A stretch of 64,000 nucleotides of DNA. Source: an uncultured Clostridia bacterium. GTDB taxonomy: Bacteria; Bacillota; Clostridia; Christensenellales; Aristaeellaceae. Positions 8,569 through 17,460 of this stretch are shown here, piece after piece. The first letter of the stretch is position 1, and the number at the start of each line of letters is the position of its first letter. The translations under genes and the position numbers were made by a program. Below the pieces are notes generated by a model. That model searched no databases. It was not told where the DNA came from and saw only the letters and a program-made list of their open reading frames with translations. The stretch spans positions 121,983 through 185,982 of the forward strand of contig CALCQO010000024.1 in assembly GCA_937894675.1 (NCBI GenBank), in the 5' to 3' direction.

Positions 8569-8601
8569 GTGGGGCGCATCAATGAGTTTGGAGGAGAGAA
8601 C

Positions 8602-9165
8602 ATGAACACGCAAAAGAACGGCCTGACCATCGCCAACCCCAGCCCCCTGGGCCTGCTTGGGTTCGGCATGACCACCCTGCTGCTGAATCTGCACAACGCC
8701 GACATCATCCCCCTGTCTATCGTGATTGTCGCCATGGGCTTTGCCCTGGGCGGCGCGGCGCAGATTATTGCCGGCATCATGGAGTTTTTCAAGAACAACA
8801 CCTTTGGCGCTACCGCCTTTACCGCCTACGGCTTTTTCTGGTGGTCGCTGATTGTTATCTGGATCAACCCCTTCGCGGGCATCCAGCCCGCCGACGCCAT
8901 CAGCATGGGCTGGTACCTGCTGGTGTGGGGCATCTTCACCCTGCTGATGTTTGTGGGCACCCTGCGGCTGAACAAGGGCCTTCAGGTGGTGTTCCTCAGC
9001 CTTGCGGCGCTGTTCTTCCTGCTGGCGGCGGGAGACTTTACCGGCAATGCCGCCATTTCCCGCGTCGGCGGCTGGGTGGGCATCTTCTGCGGCTCGGCGG
9101 CCATCTACTGCAGCCTGGCCCAGGTAATCAACGAAGTGTACGGCGAGAAAAAGCTGCCCCTGTAA
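8602..9165 (+). CDS. satP: Acetate/succinate transporter, GPR1/FUN34/YaaH (SatP) family
   Basis: A 187-residue inner-membrane protein with six predicted membrane segments. The family signature is present at the N-terminus: NPSPLGLLGFG at residues 12-22, followed by the first helix. Members move acetate (and in E. coli succinate) with protons, or form anion channels. FFKNNTFGATAFTAYGFFW and the C-terminal EVYGEKKLPL are also typical. The start at 8602 follows GGAGGAGAGAAC. It is a single-gene transcript with its own promoter and terminator; in a fermenter it would handle acetate export or uptake, which is inference. Confidence 0.92.
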   Translation: MNTQKNGLTIANPSPLGLLGFGMTTLLLNLHNADIIPLSIVIVAMGFALGGAAQIIAGIMEFFKNNTFGATAFTAYGFFWWSLIVIWINPFAGIQPADAISMGWYLLVWGIFTLLMFVGTLRLNKGLQVVFLSLAALFFLLAAGDFTGNAAISRVGGWVGIFCGSAAIYCSLAQVINEVYGEKKLPL

Positions 9166-9303
9166 CCTGGCGGGATTCCCCCAAGGGGTGGGTCATCCTG
9201 ATCGCCGCCTTTGCGCTGTCCGGGGTCATCTTCGCCGGCATCGGCTGCCTGGTCAGCAAATACATTCTGAAAAATGTTCCGGAAAAGCAATAGCGCCATC
9301 AAA

Positions 9304-9352
9304 GAACGCGCCTCCCTGTTGGCAACAGCCAGCGTAGGGGGCGCGTTTTTAT
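9304..9352 (+). terminator. Rho-independent terminator after the acetate transporter gene
   Basis: GC-rich arms ACGCGCCTCCC and GGGGGCGCGT with a long inner loop that can itself fold, then TTTTTATG. It may also stop the converging aro operon on the minus strand. Confidence 0.7.
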
Positions 9353-9414
9353 GTTGATGTTTTCTGTCATGCCAATCTGCGAGGCACAGGGGAAAGCTCT
9401 GCCCAAGGGGCGCT

Positions 9415-9846
9415 TTAGCCCAGCTTGTCTACCAGCACATCCAGCGCTTCCAGGTAGCCCTGGAAGTGTTTGCCCGTGATGGTTTTCACGCACACGGGGG
9501 AAATATAGGAATGCTGCCGGAAGCTTTCCCGGCTGGCGATGTCGCTCAAATGCACCTCCACCGTAGGCAGCCCCACGGCCTTCAGCGCGTCCAATATGGC
9601 GATGGAAGTATGGGTGTAGGCGGCGGGGTTGATGATGATGCCGTCGTATACCCCCAGCGCCTGCTGAATTTTTTCCACGATGGCGCCTTCATGGTTGGAC
9701 TGGTAAAAGTCGCACATGACGCCCTTTTTCCGGGCATGTTCACGCAGCATGCCTTCCAGTTCCTCCAGGGTGCCCTTGCCGTAGATGTCCGGCTCCCGCA
9801 CCCCCAGCATGTTCAGGTTGGGGCCGTTGATGACCAATACCTTCAT
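9415..9846 (-). CDS. aroQ: 3-dehydroquinate dehydratase, type II
   Basis: Third step of the shikimate pathway: dehydration of 3-dehydroquinate to 3-dehydroshikimate. The protein has 143 residues, the standard length of the dodecameric type II enzyme. Motifs are GPNLNMLGVREPDIYG at residues 8-23 with the catalytic Tyr in the flexible loop, YQSNHEGAIVEKI, INPAAYTHTSIAI and VEVHLSDIASRESFR with the catalytic His. The ATG at 9844-9846 overlaps the stop of aroE/aroK by four bases (ATGA) behind AGGAGGA, so it is the last gene of the aro operon. Confidence 0.95.
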   Translation of the reverse strand: MKVLVINGPNLNMLGVREPDIYGKGTLEELEGMLREHARKKGVMCDFYQSNHEGAIVEKIQQALGVYDGIIINPAAYTHTSIAILDALKAVGLPTVEVHLSDIASRESFRQHSYISPVCVKTITGKHFQGYLEALDVLVDKLG

Positions 9847-11051
9847 AGCCAATCCTCCTGGATTTGTCGGGCGGTGTCCCGCCAGTCGCGGTTGTGGTAG
9901 GTGCCTTCCGCCCATTCCTTGTACAGGGGCTGGCGGCGGGCGTAGAGTTCCTCCACCCCCATGGCCTGGCTCAGCGGCCGCCCCCGGCTGGCCAGCAGGG
10001 CCAAATCCCGCTGAATCCACAGCACCCGGCTGTTCTGGCGCAAGAGGGGCAGGTTTTCTGGTACCGTCACAATGCCCCCGCCGGTTGCGATGATAACGCC
10101 CGACTGCTTGGCGGCCTCCGCCAGGGCCAGGGTTTCCTTTTCGCGGAAGGCGGCCTCCCCCTCTTGTTCGATGATGTCCCGGGGGTGGGCGCCTTGCATG
10201 GTCTGCACCAGGTCGTCTGTGTCCAGCACCTGCCGCCCGCCGAGGCGGGCCAGTTCGTTGGCCACCTTGGATTTGCCGCAGCCCGGCATGCCGATGAGGG
10301 CGATGTTCATTGTGCCCTTGAGGATTTCCTCCGCCATCATGGGGGTGATGTCCGTATCGTCCCGCTGGCCCCACAGCCGGGCGGCTTCCTGGGCCTGGGC
10401 GGCCAGCATGAGCAGGCCCCCGCGGCAGGGGATGCCCAATGCCTCCGCGTCCAGCAGCAGCCGAGTGCGGTGGGGGTTGTAAATCAGATCCAGCACCAAG
10501 GTCAGGCGGTCAAAGCCTGTAAGGGAAAGGGGCGAGGCGTCCACCTGGGGGTACATGCCCACCGGCGTGGTGTTCACCAGCAGCGCCGCGTCCCGGTGCC
10601 TGTCCAGGTTGCCGTAATGGTTCTCTCCCCCCCGGGAGATGACCACGGGGATGATGCCCTGGTCTGTCAATACCTTCTGCACCGTTTTGGAGGCGCCGCC
10701 GCTGCCCAGCACCAGGGCTTTCTGCCCCGTAAAAGAGGAAGCGTCACCCAGCAGCTGCTCAAAGCCGTAGCAATCGGTGTTGTCCCCATACAGGCTGCCG
10801 TCCTGACGGCGGATTACGGTATTCACGCTGCCGATGGCGGCCGCCCTTTCGCTGATGCCGGTAAGGTAGGGCATCACCGCCTGCTTGTAGGGGATGGTCA
10901 CATTGAAGCCCTGCAGGGTGTTGTTCTCCAGAAAGCCGGGCAGTTCCCCGGGTGTTAGGGGATACAGGCGGTAATCATACGCCCCCAGCATGCTGTGGAG
11001 CATGGGGGAGAAGCTGTGGCCCAGGCGCTCCCCGATGAGGCCGTAGGCCAT
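9843..11051 (-). CDS. aroE/aroK: Bifunctional shikimate dehydrogenase/shikimate kinase (AroE-AroK fusion)
   Basis: A single 402-residue polypeptide doing two consecutive steps: NADPH-dependent reduction of 3-dehydroshikimate to shikimate, then ATP-dependent phosphorylation to shikimate 3-phosphate. Residues 1-247 are AroE: GERLGHSFSPMLH (shikimate binding), NVTIPYK with the catalytic Lys, DNTDCYGF, the LGSGGASK nucleotide loop and NTTPVGMYP. Residues 248-402 are AroK, starting at an internal Met (MNIALIGMPGCGKSKVA, P-loop) with DTDD, the GGGIV motif and an RRQPLY lid region. No stop or linker separates them. The start is ATG at 11051, overlapping the pheA stop by one base (TAATG). Dehydrogenase-kinase fusions in this order are uncommon; separate genes are the rule. 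Confidence 0.92.
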   Translation of the reverse strand: MAYGLIGERLGHSFSPMLHSMLGAYDYRLYPLTPGELPGFLENNTLQGFNVTIPYKQAVMPYLTGISERAAAIGSVNTVIRRQDGSLYGDNTDCYGFEQLLGDASSFTGQKALVLGSGGASKTVQKVLTDQGIIPVVISRGGENHYGNLDRHRDAALLVNTTPVGMYPQVDASPLSLTGFDRLTLVLDLIYNPHRTRLLLDAEALGIPCRGGLLMLAAQAQEAARLWGQRDDTDITPMMAEEILKGTMNIALIGMPGCGKSKVANELARLGGRQVLDTDDLVQTMQGAHPRDIIEQEGEAAFREKETLALAEAAKQSGVIIATGGGIVTVPENLPLLRQNSRVLWIQRDLALLASRGRPLSQAMGVEELYARRQPLYKEWAEGTYHNRDWRDTARQIQEDWL

Positions 11052-12193
11052 TACACGACCTCCGTATAGCTGCCCAGATAGCGGAACTCGGAGCACATGC
11101 TGCGGATGTCGGCGAACAGGCGGGTAAATTCCTCCCCGTAAACGGAGGTATCCAGGTCGAAGTAGAACATAAACTCAAAATCGCTGCCGGCCAGGGGGCG
11201 GCTTTCCAGTTTGTTCAAATTGATGCCCAGCGCCCAGAAGCGCCCCAGGGCCATGTACAGGCTGCCCGGGCGGTGGGGCAGCACCATCATCATGCTGGTC
11301 TTGTCCGCCCCGGGGTAGATTTCCAGCTTCCTGGAGATGCAGATAAAGCGGGTGAAATTGCTGCCCGAATCCTGCACCGAGGCCTTGATGATGTCCAAAT
11401 CGTACAGTTCGGCGCACTGGCGGGAGGACAGCGCCGCCACATCCTGGCGGCCGGACTCGAACACCGCCTTGGCGGCCAGGGCGGTATTTTCCACCGCCGT
11501 CACCTTCACATTGCCCAGGGATTTGATGAACCCCTCGCACTGGGTCAGCGCCTGCTCGTGGGAGATGATTTCCTTGATGTCCTTCAGCTGCACGCCTCGG
11601 TTGGCCAGCAGGCAGTGGTCGATTTTCAGCCGGGTGGAGCGCACAACATAGAAATTGTGCTGCATCATCAAATCGTAGATGCGGTTCACCGAGCCCGCGG
11701 TGCTGTTCTCCAGCGGCAGCACCCCGTACTGGCACAGCCCCTGGTCGATGGCGCTGAATACCCCGTCAAAGGAGGAAAAGTGCATGATGTTGGGGGTTTT
11801 GAACAGCTTTTCCGCCGCGCTTTGGGAGTTGGCGCCTTCCACCCCCTGGTAGGCGACCAGCGCCTTCTGGGGGAAGAGGGGAGGCGTGTTCTTCACCGCG
11901 TCCTGTATTTTCATCAGCAGCGCCGCGTCCTCGGGGGACTGCTGGCGCTGGGCGGTGCGGCTTAACTCGAACAGCATGCCGTAAAGGCGCTCGGTATATC
12001 CCCGCATGGCGGGCTCAGCCAGTTGGCTGACTTCCTGCAGCTTGTCCCGCTCCCGGGCGGGGTCGTACACGGGCAGGCCGTTCTGCTTTTTATAGGCGGC
12101 GATGTCGCTGGCCACCTGCATGCGCTGGCCAAACAGGCGCACCAGTTCCTGGTCGATGGTATCAATCTGCTGGCGGTAGTCCTTCAAATCCAT
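11051..12193 (-). CDS. pheA: Chorismate mutase/prephenate dehydratase (P-protein)
   Basis: Bifunctional enzyme of 380 residues making phenylpyruvate from chorismate. Residues 1-85 are an AroQ-type chorismate mutase (DLKDYRQQIDTIDQELVRLF, ending at the helix with LYGMLFELSRTAQ). About residues 110-285 are the prephenate dehydratase domain (AYQGVEGANSQSAAEKLF, LPLENSTAGSVNRIYDLM, SHEQALTQCEGFI, and the TRF-type motif in SGSNFTRFICISRK). The rest is an ACT-like domain (HRPGSLYMALGRFWALGINLNKLESRP) for Phe feedback control. The C-terminus of aroC overlaps its start by 10 bases; it is part of the attenuated aro operon. Confidence 0.95.
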   Translation of the reverse strand: MDLKDYRQQIDTIDQELVRLFGQRMQVASDIAAYKKQNGLPVYDPARERDKLQEVSQLAEPAMRGYTERLYGMLFELSRTAQRQQSPEDAALLMKIQDAVKNTPPLFPQKALVAYQGVEGANSQSAAEKLFKTPNIMHFSSFDGVFSAIDQGLCQYGVLPLENSTAGSVNRIYDLMMQHNFYVVRSTRLKIDHCLLANRGVQLKDIKEIISHEQALTQCEGFIKSLGNVKVTAVENTALAAKAVFESGRQDVAALSSRQCAELYDLDIIKASVQDSGSNFTRFICISRKLEIYPGADKTSMMMVLPHRPGSLYMALGRFWALGINLNKLESRPLAGSDFEFMFYFDLDTSVYGEEFTRLFADIRSMCSEFRYLGSYTEVV

Positions 12194-13278
12194 GGGGTTC
12201 CCTCCTTACAATGGTCAAGATAGGCGTCCAGGACGCACAGGGCGGTTACGGCTTCCACCACGGGCACCGCCCGGGGCACAATGCAGGGGTCGTGGCGGCC
12301 TTTCACAGCCAGCACGGCGTTTTCGTTTTTGTCAAGATCCACCGTGTCCTGCTCCATATACACCGAGGAAGTGGGCTTGAAGGCGCAGCGGAAGATCAGC
12401 GGCATGCCGGTGGTGATGCCCCCCAAAATGCCCCCGTGGTTGTTGGAGGCGGTTACCACCTTGCCCCCCTCCAGGCGGAAGGGGTCGTTGTGCTGGCTGC
12501 CCAGCATGGCGGCGGCGGCAAAGCCGGTGCCAAACTCGATGCCCTTCACCGCCGGGATGCCGAAGATGGCGGCGGCGATGCGGTTTTCCATCCCCTCAAA
12601 CATGCTTTCCCCAAGGCCCACAGGCAGGCCGGTCGCGGCGCATTCAATAATGCCCCCTACCGAATCCCCCGCCATGCGGGCCTTTTCGATGGCGTCCGCC
12701 ATCTGCTGCCCCGCCTCCTGGCTGATTACGCTTAAAAACCCGGGCTGTATCTGGCCGACTTGGGGGGCCATGGGGTCAAAGGGGGTGTCGGCAATATCAG
12801 CGACGCGCTGGATGTGGGCGGCGATGCGGATGCCCTTGGCTTTCAGCATCTGCAGGGCGATGCCCCCGGCGATGCACAGGGGCGCCGTCAGGCGGCCGGA
12901 AAAATGCCCCCCGCCGGACTTGTCCTGGTAGCCGTGGTACTTGATATGGGCGGGGTAGTCGGCGTGGCCGGGCCGGGGCAGCACCTTCAAATTGGCGTAA
13001 TCCCCGGGGCGGGCGTCAAAGTTGCGGATCAGGGCGCTCAGGGGCGCGCCGCAGGTTTTGCCCTCATACAGGCCGGAGAGGATTTCCACCTTGTCCTTTT
13101 CCTGGCGGCGGGTGGTCAGGCTGCTCTGCCCTGGCGCGCGGCGGCGCAAAAAGGCCTGCAACTGGTGAATGTCCAGCGCAAAGCCGGGGGGCAGGCCGTC
13201 CACCACCGCGCCAATGGCGGGGGAGTGGGATTGGCCGAATACGCTGACATGGATGTTCTTTCCAAAGTATGAGCCCAT
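12184..13278 (-). CDS. aroC: Chorismate synthase
   Basis: Last step of the common pathway: 5-enolpyruvylshikimate 3-phosphate to chorismate, using reduced FMN. It has 364 residues. Motifs are FGQSHSPAIGAVVDGLPPG at the N-terminus with the first catalytic His region, the arginine-rich RRRAPGQSS loop, KSGGGHFSGRLTAP with the FMN-binding segment, GMENRIAAAIFGIPAVKGIEFG and a C-terminal GRHDPCIVPRAVPVVEA. The gene lies 9 bases downstream of aroA and overlaps pheA by 10 bases. Start behind AAGGAGGGACC. Confidence 0.96.
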   Translation of the reverse strand: MGSYFGKNIHVSVFGQSHSPAIGAVVDGLPPGFALDIHQLQAFLRRRAPGQSSLTTRRQEKDKVEILSGLYEGKTCGAPLSALIRNFDARPGDYANLKVLPRPGHADYPAHIKYHGYQDKSGGGHFSGRLTAPLCIAGGIALQMLKAKGIRIAAHIQRVADIADTPFDPMAPQVGQIQPGFLSVISQEAGQQMADAIEKARMAGDSVGGIIECAATGLPVGLGESMFEGMENRIAAAIFGIPAVKGIEFGTGFAAAAMLGSQHNDPFRLEGGKVVTASNNHGGILGGITTGMPLIFRCAFKPTSSVYMEQDTVDLDKNENAVLAVKGRHDPCIVPRAVPVVEAVTALCVLDAYLDHCKEGTPWI

Positions 13279-13287
13279 GGTCCCTCC

Positions 13288-14529
13288 TTATGTGTCCAGG
13301 CGCAGGGATGCGAAGTCCGCGAAGAAATGGGGGTAGGATTTGCCCACCGCCTCATGGTTGGTGATGGTGATGTCCCCGGTGGCCAGCACACTCAGGCAGG
13401 CGGCCATCATGGCGATGCGGTGGTCGTGGAAGGAATCGCATGCCCCGCCATGTACCTGGCCTGTGCCGCGGATAACCAGGCGGTCCTCTTCCTCATCCAC
13501 CGGAACGCCCAATATCCCCAGGGTATGGGCAATGGCATGGCTGCGGTCGCTTTCCTTCATGCGCAGGCGGCGGGTGCCCGTCAGGACGCTGGTGCCTTTC
13601 GCGCCGGCGCACAAAAGGGCCATCGCGGGGGCCAAATCCGGGGTGTGGGTAATGTCGATGTCAGCCGCATGCAAAGGAGCGGGCTGGATGGAAATGGCAT
13701 CGTCCGCCGCTTCCACCCGGGCGCCGAAGAAGCGCAGCATGTCCACAATGGCCTTGTCCCCCTGGGGGGAGGAAAGGCTCAGCCCCGTCACAGTTAGGGG
13801 CTGCTGCCCGGCGGCGGCGGCGCACAGCCAGAAGGCGGCGTTGGACCAGTCCCCCTCGGCGGCGGCCGTCCCAGGGGAATGATAGGCTTGGCCGTCCGAC
13901 AGGGCGTACCCTCCGGGGCTTACCTCCACCTGAATGCCGTACTGCGCCATGGCCGATAGGGTGATGTCCACATACCCCCGGGACTGAAGGGGGGTGGTTA
14001 ATGTCAGGGTGGTTGGCCCCATCAGGGGGGCGGCCAGCAGCAGCCCGCTGACATACTGGGAGGAAATGTCCCCCGGCAGCTGAAAATCCCCGCCGGACAG
14101 CCTGCCCTGCGCTGTCAGCAGCGCGGTGCCCTTGCCGGAAAAGGCCATGCCATGTTGCTCCAATTCATCCAGCAGCTCGTCCATGGGGCGGCTGGGCAGA
14201 CGGCCCGCCAGGGAAAACCGGGGGTTCACCCCCAGGGCGCAGGCCACTGGCAGCAAAAACCGGTAGGTGGAGCCGCTCTCGCCCGCCTCCAACAAGGGGT
14301 TGTGGGAGGGGGCGCGGGGGGTTACCACGAAGCCCTCCTCAGTCCTTTCCACATGGGCGCACAGGGCGTTCAGGCACTGGGCGGTGCGCAGGATGTCCTC
14401 CGAGGGGGCGGGGCAATGGATAACGGTCGCCTTGTCAGCCAGCGCCGCCCCAATCAGCAGACGGTGGGCATGGGCCTTGGCGGGGATGGCGGGCACGGTG
14501 CCGCGCAGTTTGCCGGGGGCAATCCTCAT
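13288..14529 (-). CDS. aroA: 3-phosphoshikimate 1-carboxyvinyltransferase (EPSP synthase)
   Basis: Joins shikimate 3-phosphate with phosphoenolpyruvate. It has 413 residues, slightly shorter than the E. coli enzyme. Seen motifs are KAHAHRLLIGAALAD (replacing the usual KSxSHR), an LEAGESGSTYRFLLPVACALG block equivalent to the N-G-T-R PEP loop with SGSTYRF instead of NAGTAMRP, QYVSGLLLAAPL, and RRLRMKESDRSHAIAHTL and DHRIAMMAACLSV near the C-terminus. The start is ATG at 14527-14529, overlapping the aroB stop by four bases; a longer frame adds 21 residues that belong to the aroB sequence. Confidence 0.94.
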   Translation of the reverse strand: MRIAPGKLRGTVPAIPAKAHAHRLLIGAALADKATVIHCPAPSEDILRTAQCLNALCAHVERTEEGFVVTPRAPSHNPLLEAGESGSTYRFLLPVACALGVNPRFSLAGRLPSRPMDELLDELEQHGMAFSGKGTALLTAQGRLSGGDFQLPGDISSQYVSGLLLAAPLMGPTTLTLTTPLQSRGYVDITLSAMAQYGIQVEVSPGGYALSDGQAYHSPGTAAAEGDWSNAAFWLCAAAAGQQPLTVTGLSLSSPQGDKAIVDMLRFFGARVEAADDAISIQPAPLHAADIDITHTPDLAPAMALLCAGAKGTSVLTGTRRLRMKESDRSHAIAHTLGILGVPVDEEEDRLVIRGTGQVHGGACDSFHDHRIAMMAACLSVLATGDITITNHEAVGKSYPHFFADFASLRLDT

Positions 14530-15548
14530 AGGCTGTACCCCGCGCGCAGCATGTCCCGCGCCCTGTCCATGGACACCTTTTCCAGGTAGCATTGCCCGAT
14601 GCCCTTGATGAGCACCAGGGTGATGCCCCCGTCCATGCGCTTTTTGTCCTGCCCCATGGCCTGCCAGACCGCTTCTTCCGGGTACGCAGGCTGGGTGGGC
14701 AGGCCGCAGGCGGCGATTTTGTCTATCAATTGCCGGCAGGCTTCATCATCCAGCAGCCCTTCCTTGGCGCAGGCGCGTGCCATCAGCGCCATGCCCATGG
14801 CCACCGCCTGGCCGTGGGGCAGGGTGTAGCCGCTCAGCTTTTCCATGGCGTGGCCGAAGGTGTGGCCGAAGTTCAGCAGCTGGCGCACCCCGAAATCCCG
14901 CTCGTCCTGGCCGACGATGTCCTGCTTGATGGCTACGCACCGGGCGATGACGCTGTCGGCGGCTGTTTCCTCAAAGGGCAGCTGGTCAAACAGTTCCTTA
15001 TCGCACAGCGCCCCGTACTTGATCACCTCCGCCATGCCGTCGGTGCGTACGCTGGGGGGCAGGGTTTGCAGGGTGCCGGGGTCTATCAGCACCAGGTGGG
15101 GCTGGTAGAAGGCGCCCACCAGGTTTTTGCCCTCGGGCAGATCAATGGCGGTTTTGCCCCCCACCGAGGAATCCACCATGGCCAGCAGGGTGGTGGGAAT
15201 CTGCACCAGCTTCACCCCCCGAAGCCAGGTGGCGGCGGCAAACCCGGCGATATCCCCCACCACGCCACCTCCCAGGGCCACCACCGTGTCCGACCGGGTG
15301 ATGCCGCTGCCGCTTAAAAAACGCAGGATGTCCCCGTAGGTGGCCATGGTTTTGGAGGCCTCCCCCGGGGGGAAGGCGTGAGCGGACACGTCAAACCCCG
15401 CCTGGGCCAGGCTGTCCCTGAGGGCGCAGCCGTAGAGGGCGTACACCGTTTCATCGCTGATGATGGCGGCTTTGCCCTTCAGGCACTTTTCTCTCATGGT
15501 TTCCCCCGCGGCCTTCAGCAGCCCCCGGGCGATGCGGATGTCGTTCAT
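14526..15548 (-). CDS. aroB: 3-dehydroquinate synthase
   Basis: Second step of the pathway: NAD- and Zn-dependent cyclisation of DAHP to 3-dehydroquinate. It has 340 residues. Motifs are the PPGEASKTMATYGDILRFL segment, ALGGGVVGDIAGFAAATWLRG for NAD, PTTLLAMVDSSVGGKTAIDLPEGKNLVG, the metal-ligand Glu in GMAEVIKYGAL and two metal His in LNFGHTFGHAMEKLSGY and LPHGQAVAMGM. Its ATG overlaps the tyrA stop and its own stop overlaps the aroA start, so it is translated from the middle of a tightly coupled operon. Confidence 0.96.
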   Translation of the reverse strand: MNDIRIARGLLKAAGETMREKCLKGKAAIISDETVYALYGCALRDSLAQAGFDVSAHAFPPGEASKTMATYGDILRFLSGSGITRSDTVVALGGGVVGDIAGFAAATWLRGVKLVQIPTTLLAMVDSSVGGKTAIDLPEGKNLVGAFYQPHLVLIDPGTLQTLPPSVRTDGMAEVIKYGALCDKELFDQLPFEETAADSVIARCVAIKQDIVGQDERDFGVRQLLNFGHTFGHAMEKLSGYTLPHGQAVAMGMALMARACAKEGLLDDEACRQLIDKIAACGLPTQPAYPEEAVWQAMGQDKKRMDGGITLVLIKGIGQCYLEKVSMDRARDMLRAGYSL

Positions 15549-16387
15549 TCCTGCTCTCCGTCAATTTCTTCCTTGCAGGCGCGCCCCTCCTGCAGCAGGG
15601 CGCGCAGGGCGGCAGCGTCCTGGTTATCAAGGGCGTCCCGGTACTTTTGCAATTGCTCTACCAGCCCATCAATTTCCTGGGCCAGGTGCGCCCGGTTTTC
15701 TAGAAACAGGGGCGTCCACATGTCGGGGTTCAGCCAGGCCACCCGGGTTAAATCCCGGTAGGAACCGGCGGACAGCCCCCGATGCCCCTTGGCGGTAGGG
15801 CTTTTCACATAGGCGTTGGACACCACATGAGCCAGCTGGCTGGTAAAGGCGATCAGCCGGTCGTGCTCCTTGGCGGTGGTGACGGAAATCTCCTTGAACC
15901 CGGCGGGCTTGAGCATGTCCTGCACCTTTTCCAGCAGGGCGATGTCGTCATAGCGGGGCGGCACAATGACCATGGTGGCGCCCTGGAACAAATCCTCCCG
16001 GCTGGCCTTGAAGCCGGAGAACTGGGTGCCCGCCATGGGGTGGCCCCCCAGGAAGGTAAAGCCGTACTCTTTGGCCAGGGCGAAGCCCGCTTCGCACACC
16101 TTTTCCTTGGTGCCGCAGCAGTCAATCAAAAAGGCGTCCTGGCGCAGGCGGGGCGCCGCTTCCCGCATATACGCGATGGCGGCGTCGGGGTACAGGGCCA
16201 CCAGTACCAGGTCGCACTGGGGCAATGTGTCCGGGGTCAGTTCCCCCGCGAGCACCCCGGCCACCTGGGCAAAGCCCACCACGGCCTGGTTCATATCTAT
16301 GCCCAGCACCCTATGCCCGGCGGCGTGGTACGCCCTGGCCAGGGAGCCGCCGATAAGCCCCAGGCCGGCGATGCCCACCGTCATCAC
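15545..16387 (-). CDS. tyrA: Prephenate dehydrogenase
   Basis: Converts prephenate to 4-hydroxyphenylpyruvate on the tyrosine branch. It has 280 residues: an N-terminal Rossmann domain (GIAGLGLIGGSLARAYHAAGH from residue 5, followed by D35-region acidic residue IDMN), the catalytic-His region GGHPMAGTQFSGFKASREDLF and the helical C-terminal domain with HVVSNAY and AGSYRDLTRVAWLNPDMW. No C-terminal ACT domain is present, so Tyr feedback on the enzyme itself may be lacking; the leader-peptide attenuator could serve instead. It overlaps aroF and aroB by four bases each. Confidence 0.94.
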   Translation of the reverse strand: MMTVGIAGLGLIGGSLARAYHAAGHRVLGIDMNQAVVGFAQVAGVLAGELTPDTLPQCDLVLVALYPDAAIAYMREAAPRLRQDAFLIDCCGTKEKVCEAGFALAKEYGFTFLGGHPMAGTQFSGFKASREDLFQGATMVIVPPRYDDIALLEKVQDMLKPAGFKEISVTTAKEHDRLIAFTSQLAHVVSNAYVKSPTAKGHRGLSAGSYRDLTRVAWLNPDMWTPLFLENRAHLAQEIDGLVEQLQKYRDALDNQDAAALRALLQEGRACKEEIDGEQE

Positions 16388-17385
16388 GAAATCGCCTCCC
16401 GGATTTTTTCGATGCGCTTGGTTAAGTCGGCGAACTGCGCCGGGGTCAGGGACTGGGCGCCGTCGGAGAGGGCATGCTCCGGGTCGTTGTGCACCTCGAT
16501 CATCAACCCGTCCGCGCCCGAGGCGGCGGCCGCCAGCGCCATGGAAGGCACCATGCGGGCGATGCCCGTGCCGTGGCTGGGGTCTACGATGACGGGCAGG
16601 TGGCTCAATTCGTGCAGCATGGGCACGGCGGACACGTCCAGGGTGTTGCGGGTGTAGGTTTCAAAGGTGCGGATGCCCCGCTCGCACAGCACGACCTTTT
16701 CGTTGCCGCCGCTCATGACGTACTCGGCGCTCATTAGCAGTTCCTTCAATGTGCTGGCCAGGCCCCGCTTAATCAGGATTACCTTGTCGGTGCGCCCCAG
16801 CTCCTTGAGCAGATCAAAGTTCTGCATGTTGCGCGCGCCTACCTGGATGATGTCCACATCCTCAAACAGGGGCAGGTCGTTGATGTTCATGATTTCCGTC
16901 ACGATGCCAAGGCCTGTCTCCTTTTTCGCCAGGCTCAGCAGCCGCATGCCTTCCCCGTGCAGGCCCTGGAAATCATAGGGGGAGGTGCGGGGCTTGAAGG
17001 CGCCGCCCCGGAACAGGGTGGCTCCGGCTTCCTTGACGCCCCGCGCGACGGACAGAATCTGCTCCTCATTCTCCACCGAGCAGGGCCCGGCGATAATCTG
17101 GAAATGACCGCCGCCGATCTTCTGCCCAGCCGCCTCGATGATGGTGGGCTGGGCGTGGAACTTGCGGTTGGCGTTCTTGAAGGGCTCGGTAATGCGCTTC
17201 ACCGAGTCGATGATGGACAGGCTCTCCAGCAGGTTGATATCCACCTTGCTGGTGTCGCCGATCAATCCGATGATGGTGGTGTATTCCCCCTGGGAAATAT
17301 GCACATCAAGCCCCATTGTCTTAAACCACTGGCACAGGTTGTCCCGCTGCTCGGTGGTGGTGCCCTGTTTCATTATCGCGATCAT
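16384..17385 (-). CDS. aroF: 3-deoxy-7-phosphoheptulonate synthase (DAHP synthase, type I-beta)
   Basis: Entry step of the shikimate pathway: phosphoenolpyruvate plus erythrose 4-phosphate to DAHP. It has 333 residues. Residues 1-66 are a ferredoxin-like regulatory domain as in the Thermotoga enzyme, where Tyr or Phe binds; the TIM-barrel follows with FQIIAGPCSVENEEQ, RGGAFKPRTSPYDFQG, QVGARNMQNFDLLKELG, ILIKRGLASTLKE and PVIVDPSHGTGIARMV. First structural gene of the aro operon, so both the enzyme and its transcription (Phe/Tyr leader upstream) appear to answer to aromatic end products. GAAGGAGAAAACT precedes the ATG. Confidence 0.96.
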   Translation of the reverse strand: MIAIMKQGTTTEQRDNLCQWFKTMGLDVHISQGEYTTIIGLIGDTSKVDINLLESLSIIDSVKRITEPFKNANRKFHAQPTIIEAAGQKIGGGHFQIIAGPCSVENEEQILSVARGVKEAGATLFRGGAFKPRTSPYDFQGLHGEGMRLLSLAKKETGLGIVTEIMNINDLPLFEDVDIIQVGARNMQNFDLLKELGRTDKVILIKRGLASTLKELLMSAEYVMSGGNEKVVLCERGIRTFETYTRNTLDVSAVPMLHELSHLPVIVDPSHGTGIARMVPSMALAAAASGADGLMIEVHNDPEHALSDGAQSLTPAQFADLTKRIEKIREAIS

Positions 17386-17403
17386 AGTTTTCTCCTTCCG
17401 ATT

Positions 17404-17442
17404 TCAACAAAAAGCCGCACAGTTTGTGGTTCTGTGCGGCTG
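17404..17442 (-). terminator. Attenuator terminator of the aro operon
   Basis: Perfect 10-base stem AGCCGCACAG/CTGTGCGGCT (17413-17422 with 17432-17441), nine-base loop, then TTTTTGTTG on the minus strand. It sits between the leader peptide stop and aroF. The segment GTTTGTG at the end of the leader (17478-17484) is complementary to CACAAAC in the terminator arm and loop (17422-17428), giving an antiterminator. Confidence 0.85.
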
Positions 17443-17460
17443 GGAATACGTTTTGCTTCG

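Noticed and set aside
9168..9293. Hydrophobic stretch downstream of the acetate transporter in another frame
   Set aside because: It could encode one membrane helix, but there is no in-frame start codon or binding site after the transporter stop. It may be a remnant.
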